Source of the DNA: Armatimonadota bacterium
Lineage (GTDB): Bacteria; Armatimonadota; Zipacnadia; UBA1398; JAKPQA01
Direction: 5' to 3'
Length of the DNA: 63,346 bases
Assembly (NCBI GenBank): GCA_029547025.1
Contig: JAKPQA010000175.1
Coordinates: 1-63,346 of the forward strand
Part shown: positions 60,739 to 63,346 of the stretch, one piece after another
How positions within the stretch are numbered: position 1 is the stretch's first letter
Layout of the letters: the number at the start of each line of letters is the position of its first letter
Position numbers and translations under genes: made by a program
The notes under the pieces: generated by a model
The model's input: the letters and a program-made list of their open reading frames with translations, nothing else
Told to the model about the DNA's origin: nothing
Database searches by the model: none

Positions 60739-63096
60739 TCACTCCAGCACCTCGACCTCGAACAGGTCCAGCAGGTTCACCAACCGGATCCGGCCCGCCG
60801 TCACGGGCGCCGACAGCTCGAAGCACGCGAGCGCGTGCGCGGTCGTGTCTGTAGGCGTGCAGGTCGCGATGTCCTCCCAAGCCCCGGCGCCGCTGGGCCG
60901 TTGCAGGTGGATCGTTCGGTTCCACATCGACTCGTGTCGGAGGAAGTAGGCGTCGACGCGGCGGAAGGTCCTGGGTTCGGGCCACGCGATCTCGAACCAC
61001 TCCTCGTTGTCCTGCACCAGCGCGCCCGGCCAGTAGAGGGTGGAGATGTCGCCGTCGATGGCGTGCTCGGGTGGGTACTTGGCGGCGTCGGGCAGTGCGG
61101 ACGCGGAGACCGTGGCCTCCCGCGCCGCGTTGGGCTTGAGCACAACAGCCGAGAGGACGCGGGTGCGCATCGGCTCGATGGCGTTGGCGGTAACGCTCGC
61201 GGCGTCGCGTCCGGCAGAGAGCCCCTCAGCGACCTGGTCGAAGAAGGCGTTCAGGGCGGCGTCGTCGCCAATCACCCACCGCAAGTAAGAGAGTGCCGCG
61301 ACGAAGCGCGGATCGGCCGGCAGGTTGCCAAGCTGCCACGGCCCCGGGCCCCAGAGCTCGTGCCAGCCGTGGGCGTCGTCCCAGGCGAGGTACGCGTCGA
61401 GGAGCGCCTCGACGCGCTGCAAGCACTCGGCCGCTTTGGCCCCGTCCGCCACCGCGTCGTAGAGCCGCTCCGCGGCCAGGCGAACCCGCAACTGCATGAG
61501 CAGCGATCGTGCGACGAAGCCCGGGTCGGGGAACAGCGACTGGCCCAGCACGCCCGGCGGGCCGAGCTCGCCGGCACGGACCAGTCGGTCCAGCCGGTTT
61601 GCCACCGCCTCCAGCTGCTCAGGGCCGCCTGTGCACACCGCGGCAAAGCACCGGGCGATGAGCTCCGCGTGGTCGCCATAGAGCTCGCGAGACACGTCGA
61701 GCAGCCGATCCTCCTCCGACCGTTGGGCAGCCGAAGGGTCCCACGCCAACTGGAGGAATGCGCGTACGCGCGGGAACTGAAGCAGGGGGCACTGCGTGTT
61801 GCCCATCACGCCCAGCAGACCCGGGTACTTGGCTGCGCCCGCGAAGAGGCCGTCGATGCCCCCAAGACCGATGTTCGTCCACGGGTATGAGGGCTCGCCC
61901 TCGATCGCTCCGTAGGGTACGTAGATGGTGTGGTCGAGCACGCCCTCGGCCTGGCAGATCGGCAGGTAGGCCTCCGTGCCGGCGATGAGCCGCCATGGCT
62001 CGGGCATCTCGGCCTTCATGGCGCGCACCGTGTCGGCGATGACGGACAGGTTCCCCGGGATCTCGAGCCGGTGCCCCCAGCCGGTCCACAGCCAGTTGAT
62101 GATCTTCGCGTCGCGGCCGTGGATGTTGTGCTTGTCCAGCAGTGCTCGGCAGCCTCTGAGGATCTTCATGTAGTCGGAGACCGGACTGCCGAGCCAGCCG
62201 CCGGGATCCGAGTCGATGGTGCATACGCCATCCACGTTGTTGACGATGCGGTAGAGCGCCTCACGCGACTCCATGATGGCGGCGAACTCGGCGGGGTCTG
62301 CCGGGTTGCGATCCGCCTGCGAGGGTCGCCAGTAGGGCCGATGCCGCGGATCGGCCACCCCGCACGTGTCTCTGGCCACGCGGTTGGCCGACTGCATGAT
62401 CCAGACTTCCATGCCGTGCTGCTTCTGTGCGTAATCGACCACGCGGCGGAACTCGTGCAGGTACTCCTCGTCCTCGGCGGATAGCGGCACGGGCATGATG
62501 TCCATGAAGGGCCAGAGGTACACCAGGTTGGCCCCCATGTGTGCGAGCATATCAATGTAGCGGCACCAGTCATTCTCGTTCCACGAGCGGAAGCTGTAGG
62601 GCCGGTGCATCGGCCACCCGTTGAGGTGCATGCCTCGTACCGCGTAGGCCGGCTTGGTGGTGCGGTCGAGGTTGGCCGGGATGTACTGGTTCCGGCCCTC
62701 CGTGCGGATCTCGCGTGTGAGCGCGATCACCGCCTGCTGCGTGCCCCTGGGAGTCGCTCCGGCGGCGACAAGGAGCGTGCGGCCTGCCCCCTTGGTGACC
62801 CGGAGCACGTAGCCCTCGGGGCCCAGTTCCTCGCCCGGAGGCAGTTCGATGCCCACATTCCGGGCGGCGTCGGCGCCCACCACGATGGCCGGCCCCTTGC
62901 CCTCGGGCAGGTGCGTCCGAACCGGGACCAGATGCCCCTGCAGCAGTCGATGTCGTAGGTCCTTCACGGCCCGCGCCAGGTGCGTTGGCTCGAACGCGGG
63001 TACCACGATGCTGCACCCTTCGAGCGACACGTCGGGCTCCGACTGCGCCGCCACAGCCGTGAGTACCAGGTATGGAAGGACCATCATCTCTGGCAC
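60739..63096 (-). CDS. Secreted GH20/GH67-like glycosidase with F5/8 C-terminal domain
   Basis: A 785-residue exported protein. Seen: signal segment (MMVLPYLVLTAVAAQ), an N-terminal alpha/beta domain like that preceding GH20/GH67/GH84 barrels (IVVGADAARNVGIELPPGEE, GPEGYVLRVTKGAGR), a TIM barrel from about residue 150 (AVRGMHLNGWPMHRPYSFRS, GANLVYLWPFMDIMPVP, IINWLWTGWGHRLEIPGN), a helical region, and a C-terminal discoidin-like domain (ATVSASALPDAAKYPPEHAI, IDGDISTLYWPG). The catalytic acids cannot be assigned safely. GTG 63096 is chosen because AGAGGA lies 6 bases before it. Probable role: polymer or mucin-type glycan breakdown. Confidence 0.68.
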   Translation of the reverse strand: MPEMMVLPYLVLTAVAAQSEPDVSLEGCSIVVPAFEPTHLARAVKDLRHRLLQGHLVPVRTHLPEGKGPAIVVGADAARNVGIELPPGEELGPEGYVLRVTKGAGRTLLVAAGATPRGTQQAVIALTREIRTEGRNQYIPANLDRTTKPAYAVRGMHLNGWPMHRPYSFRSWNENDWCRYIDMLAHMGANLVYLWPFMDIMPVPLSAEDEEYLHEFRRVVDYAQKQHGMEVWIMQSANRVARDTCGVADPRHRPYWRPSQADRNPADPAEFAAIMESREALYRIVNNVDGVCTIDSDPGGWLGSPVSDYMKILRGCRALLDKHNIHGRDAKIINWLWTGWGHRLEIPGNLSVIADTVRAMKAEMPEPWRLIAGTEAYLPICQAEGVLDHTIYVPYGAIEGEPSYPWTNIGLGGIDGLFAGAAKYPGLLGVMGNTQCPLLQFPRVRAFLQLAWDPSAAQRSEEDRLLDVSRELYGDHAELIARCFAAVCTGGPEQLEAVANRLDRLVRAGELGPPGVLGQSLFPDPGFVARSLLMQLRVRLAAERLYDAVADGAKAAECLQRVEALLDAYLAWDDAHGWHELWGPGPWQLGNLPADPRFVAALSYLRWVIGDDAALNAFFDQVAEGLSAGRDAASVTANAIEPMRTRVLSAVVLKPNAAREATVSASALPDAAKYPPEHAIDGDISTLYWPGALVQDNEEWFEIAWPEPRTFRRVDAYFLRHESMWNRTIHLQRPSGAGAWEDIATCTPTDTTAHALACFELSAPVTAGRIRLVNLLDLFEVEVLE

Positions 63097-63163
63097 AGCA
63101 GATCCTCTTCCCGATAGCGAGCCCCGCGTCAGCTTCGCCCGACGCACGCTCGCGATGCCCACG

Positions 63164-63189
63164 ATCCCCGCGGCACTGCGCGCGGGGAT
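63164..63189 (-). terminator. Hairpin downstream of the truncated gene
   Basis: ATCCCCGCG at 63164-63172 and CGCGGGGAT at 63181-63189 form a perfect 9-bp stem with an 8-base loop. It lies between the gene ending at 63286 and the glycosidase gene starting at 63096, both minus strand, so it probably separates them. Confidence 0.55.
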
Positions 63190-63285
63190 TCCGCGTTCAC
63201 CAGCACTACGCTACCCCATCGGCCGCTTCAGCGCCTGCTCGAGTAGCGCCACGCCCTTGGCACTGGCACCCCGTGCCCCGCTCGC

Positions 63286-63346
63286 CTACCGCCCGCCCCC
63301 GATGCGGTACAGATGCACCGCATGGGGCCCGAAGTCATCCGCGAAG
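63286..63346 (-). CDS. C-terminus of a glycosidase-like protein (partial)
   Basis: The minus strand from the window edge reads FADDFGPHAVHLYRIGGGR then TAG at 63286. An ending of the form F-x-D-x-F-x-P-x-x-V-H-L/V-Y-R is common at the C-terminus of bacterial glycosidase-like proteins, where it closes a beta-sandwich. Only 19 residues are visible, so no further assignment is possible. Confidence 0.5.
   Translation of the reverse strand, partial: FADDFGPHAVHLYRIGGGR

Overview
The window is G+C-rich, densely coded bacterial chromosome with short gaps and many Shine-Dalgarno-guided ATG/GTG starts. The two pseudopilins with the [19 protein letters not shown] leader and [13 protein letters not shown] stretch, the many secreted glycosidase-like proteins and the gene order point to an environmental bacterium of the Armatimonadota/Planctomycetota kind. 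Armatimonadota is my best guess, from motif style only; there is no rRNA or marker tree here.

Layout. 0-8.4 kb: carbohydrate- and lipid-related hydrolases (ceramidase-like, ADP-ribosylglycohydrolase, GH42-like), a decayed nuclease-like fragment, and a tandem duplication of a small-lipoprotein + pseudopilin pair. 8.6-15.8 kb: a five-gene peptide-type ABC transporter (SBP-B-C-D-F) on the minus strand, then a secreted DUF1080-type hydrolase. 15.8-31.4 kb: a divergent ten-gene cassette, the most interesting part. The minus arm encodes an exported Pro/Ala-rich protein, a single-pass membrane protein and two MIDAS-containing vWA proteins. The plus arm encodes an Hsp70/actin-like ATPase with a zinc ribbon, a membrane-anchored coiled-coil protein whose C-terminus looks like GrpE, a multi-zinc-ribbon/propeller-like protein, a three-TM protein, a tubulin-like GTPase with a C-terminal zinc ribbon, and a membrane-anchored vWA protein. 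31.5-34.2 kb: GH36-type alpha-galactosidase and a peptidoglycan amidase. 34.3-46.1 kb: the rimP-nusA-ylxR-infB-DUF503-rbfA-nrnA-truB-ribF operon, trailed by an OPT-like transporter and a small membrane protein. It is preceded by a perfect-consensus promoter, a long leader and a perfect hairpin, and its NusA carries an extra IF2_N-like domain. 46.3-55.2 kb: PilZ/Cys-rich protein, sodium:solute symporter, McsA-like protein, branched-chain aminotransferase, radical SAM enzyme, AKR-like and Gfo/Idh-like proteins, then rmlB-rmlA. 55.2-63.3 kb: an AbrB/PIN toxin-antitoxin pair, small membrane and secreted proteins, an FGE-fold protein with a partner, a nucleoside hydrolase, a large secreted glycosidase-like protein and the tail of a further gene.

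How it fits together. The translation/transcription operon is ordinary core machinery. Most of the rest fits a saprophyte that degrades and imports glycans and peptides. The 15.8-31.4 kb cassette does not fit either role. It pairs two nucleotide-driven machines (Hsp70-like with a GrpE-like exchange factor, and a tubulin-like GTPase) with three metal-dependent adhesion domains and several membrane anchors, so I infer a membrane-associated assembly. Its function is not evident from sequence.
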